A DNA stretch of 9,256 bases from contig CAKTKM010000051.1 of the NCBI GenBank assembly GCA_934569425.1, forward strand, positions 1 to 9,256, read 5' to 3'. Under the pieces are notes generated by a model that searched no databases, was not told the DNA's origin, and saw nothing but the letters and a program-made list of their open reading frames with translations. This DNA comes from an uncultured Oscillospiraceae bacterium (lineage in GTDB: Bacteria > Bacillota > Clostridia > Oscillospirales > Oscillospiraceae). A program made the position numbers and the translations under genes. How positions within the stretch are numbered: the stretch's first letter is position 1; every line of letters begins with the position of its first letter. Positions 8,601 to 9,256 of this stretch are shown piece by piece.

Positions 8601-9203
8601 CGTGCCATCGACGAAGAGCTTGCCGAAGGTTCTCTCAGCCACCGCAAAGCGGTACTGTTTGAAAAGCCGAAATTTTTACAGAAGATCACCGGTCTGACAG
8701 CTGCAGAAACCGGTACCGCCGTTCACGCCGTGATGCAGTACATTGATCTCCGCACGCCGCCCACGAAGGACGCGGTGGCGGAAGCCGTGGCATCCATGGC
8801 ACAGCGGCATCTGCTGCCCCCGCGGCAGGCCGCCGCGGTGGATCACGGCATGGTGGCACGGTTTCTGGCTTCGCCGCTGGCGGAGCGGATCCGCAATGCC
8901 GGTCAGGTCTGGCGGGAATACCGCTTTGCGCTGCTGACCGACGCCCGGCTGTACGATCCGCAGGCGGCAGGCGAGGAGCTGCTGCTGCAGGGTGTGGTGG
9001 ACTGCGCTTTTGAAACCCCGGAGGGGCTTGTGGTGGTGGACTTCAAAACAGACCGCATTACCCCGCAGCAGCAGGCGCAGCGTGCTGAGCACTATCGTCC
9101 GCAACTGGAGGCCTACGCGCTGGCACTGGGACGCGTACTGGAAAAAAATGTGGCGGAAATGCTTCTTTACTTCTTCCACACGAATTCTACGGTAAAATTG
9201 TAA
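5670..9203 (+). CDS. addA: ATP-dependent helicase/nuclease subunit A (AddA)
   Basis: This is a 1177-residue superfamily 1A (UvrD/RecB-like) 3'-5' helicase with a C-terminal nuclease, slightly short of the roughly 1230 of Bacillus subtilis AddA. It is the motor of the AddAB complex and cuts the 3'-ended strand during break resection before RecA loading. The helicase motifs appear in order: Q-motif LTLDQRRAV (5-13), Walker A AAAGSGKT (24-31), motif Ia TYTKAAASELRGKI (56-69), Walker B VDEYQD (393-398), motif III GDVKQSIYRFR (421-431), motif IV LSRNFRS (461-467), motif V MSIHKSKGLEFP (762-773) and motif VI ILYVAMTRA (837-845). The nuclease has His1019 (GTAVHAVMQY), Asp1111 (GVVDCAF), VVDFKTD with Asp1124 and Lys1126, and QLEAY (1145-1149). 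Every key residue is present, so I expect an active enzyme. It starts with GTG overlapping the end of addB, which points to coupled translation and equal subunit supply. No convincing terminator follows the TAA. Confidence 0.97.
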   Translation: MAVELTLDQRRAVEDRGGSLLVSAAAGSGKTKVLVERLFRYITEEQYSVDDFLIITYTKAAASELRGKIAAELSRRVAEHPEDAHLRRQLFRVYQADIKTVDAFCVSLLRENIYRLPAVEGHALTPDFRVLDEQEADMVKERVLAAALEDFYAAMDGQRRQLAETLGAGRDDRALERLVLELHRKLQSHPYPLKWLEAVRGDWSSLPESMDDSLYGQVIMEDAASRAEFWAALLEKAAGSIMDDAVAAVYGSSFTATAEELYAFADARGDWDKMTQRIPQFFRIKPIRGENPEKERAKALRDRCKDVVKELAKPFETPQAEHLSDLAAMAPAMLALTELTADFTRRYQAEKARRNVMDFSDQEHYAIELLQNADGRPTPLAEQISRRYREIMVDEYQDANDVQNCIFNAVSRQEQNLFTVGDVKQSIYRFRLADPTIFLQKYHAYVPAQQAEDGQPRKVLLSRNFRSRQSVLDGCNAIFSSIMSRQMGEIDYGAEERLYFGAEYYPPHGDTAAEFHFINVSDTEEERFDRTAVEARFVAERIRRMLDEGYAVTDGDGLRRCRPEDFVILMRSPRGRLKAFTAALAAQNIPCAADESGDFFSTVEIAVIWSLLQVLDNPRQDVPLISVLRSPLFGFTPDRLAAIRALKQDGDYYDALLLDEGEDTRAFLQTLESLRAAARDEPVDALIWRIYDVCHCPAVFGAMPDGQARRDDLAAFYAYARQMAEAGRKSLFDFTAYLRTLLENGDAPDLSTRQGAGGVRIMSIHKSKGLEFPIVFLCDLSKRFDPRDTQEPVLVHPQLGLGTERVDRDRCIRYDTVSKTAVALQLQRESRSEEMRILYVAMTRAQEKMIAVDCLRKGQKRINDLAAIAGVPAAPEAVAAGRCLGDWMLLPLLCTAQGGKLCRWADAFPPEQTAEDGGWQVYLWDDPAALPALRAAEDTETSAESPLLFDPAPLEWVYGHPRAAVTPGKVTATQLKGRAIDEELAEGSLSHRKAVLFEKPKFLQKITGLTAAETGTAVHAVMQYIDLRTPPTKDAVAEAVASMAQRHLLPPRQAAAVDHGMVARFLASPLAERIRNAGQVWREYRFALLTDARLYDPQAAGEELLLQGVVDCAFETPEGLVVVDFKTDRITPQQQAQRAEHYRPQLEAYALALGRVLEKNVAEMLLYFFHTNSTVKL

Positions 9204-9211
9204 AAAAGTAC

Positions 9212-9240
9212 TTGCATTTTGCCGCAAGGTGTGGTATTAT
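9212..9240 (+). promoter_or_regulatory. Promoter for a gene beyond the right edge
   Basis: TTGCAT (9212-9217), a 17-base spacer and TATTAT (9235-9240), with TG one base before the -10, form a good extended -10 sigma-A promoter 8 bases after the addA stop. Transcription would begin around 9247, so the gene it serves starts outside the window. The ATG at the very end (9254-9256) is too close to the predicted start site, and lacks a ribosome binding site, to be the likely initiator. Confidence 0.75.
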
Positions 9241-9256
9241 CACAGTTGCGTTTATG

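Noticed and set aside
2372..9203. Possible strand bias of AGCGG (the Bacillus subtilis Chi sequence) within the addBA operon
   Set aside because: A rough count by eye gave a little over twenty copies in each orientation, so there is no skew. Chi differs between species and is not known for this organism.
9211..9228. Small inverted repeat CTTGC/GCAAG after addA as a terminator
   Set aside because: It has only five base pairs with an eight-base loop and no following T-tract, and it overlaps the -35 box and spacer of a good promoter.
1..9256. CRISPR arrays, tRNA or rRNA genes, insertion sequences, phage genes or defence systems
   Set aside because: I saw no regularly spaced repeats, tRNA-like cloverleaf, transposase or integrase motifs, or terminal inverted repeats. 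AddAB is a repair enzyme present in most Firmicutes and is not by itself evidence of a defence island.

Overview
The window looks like chromosomal DNA from a GC-rich Firmicute of class Clostridia, probably a gut member of the Oscillospiraceae/Ruminococcaceae. The reasons are strong AGGAGG-type ribosome binding sites, sigma-A promoters with TG-extended -10 boxes, an AddAB-type (not RecBCD) recombination nuclease, and secreted transglutaminase-like and dockerin-bearing proteins, all with high GC at third codon positions. The family is an inference from style and content; the sequence holds no rRNA or other taxonomic marker.

Layout. Positions 1-2204 carry two leftward genes for exported proteins. 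The left one (547 to 1) is cut by the window edge. It encodes a signal peptide and the N-terminal part of what is probably a transglutaminase-superfamily protein. The right one (2204 to 675) is complete. It encodes a 509-residue secreted protein with a transglutaminase-like Cys-His-Asp core and a C-terminal two-repeat dockerin. The two have related signal peptides and very similar promoters, so they look like tandem relatives. Between them, 127 bases hold the intrinsic terminator of the right gene and the complete promoter and ribosome binding site of the left gene.

A 167-base divergent intergenic region (2205-2371) separates these from a rightward two-gene operon, addB (2372-5680) and addA (5670-9203). 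The two genes overlap by 11 bases. Together they encode the ATP-dependent helicase-nuclease that resects double-strand breaks for RecA-dependent repair. Both subunits keep all the signature motifs visible by eye: the helicase motifs and nuclease in AddA, and the Walker A, iron-sulphur cysteines and nuclease in AddB. The complex should therefore be active. The last 53 bases contain a well-formed promoter for a gene that starts beyond the window.

I found no tRNA, rRNA, CRISPR array, insertion sequence, prophage gene or attachment site. Most of the window is ordinary housekeeping DNA. The less ordinary part is the pair of secreted proteins on the left, especially the transglutaminase-dockerin fusion, its unassigned middle segment and its uneven dockerin repeats.
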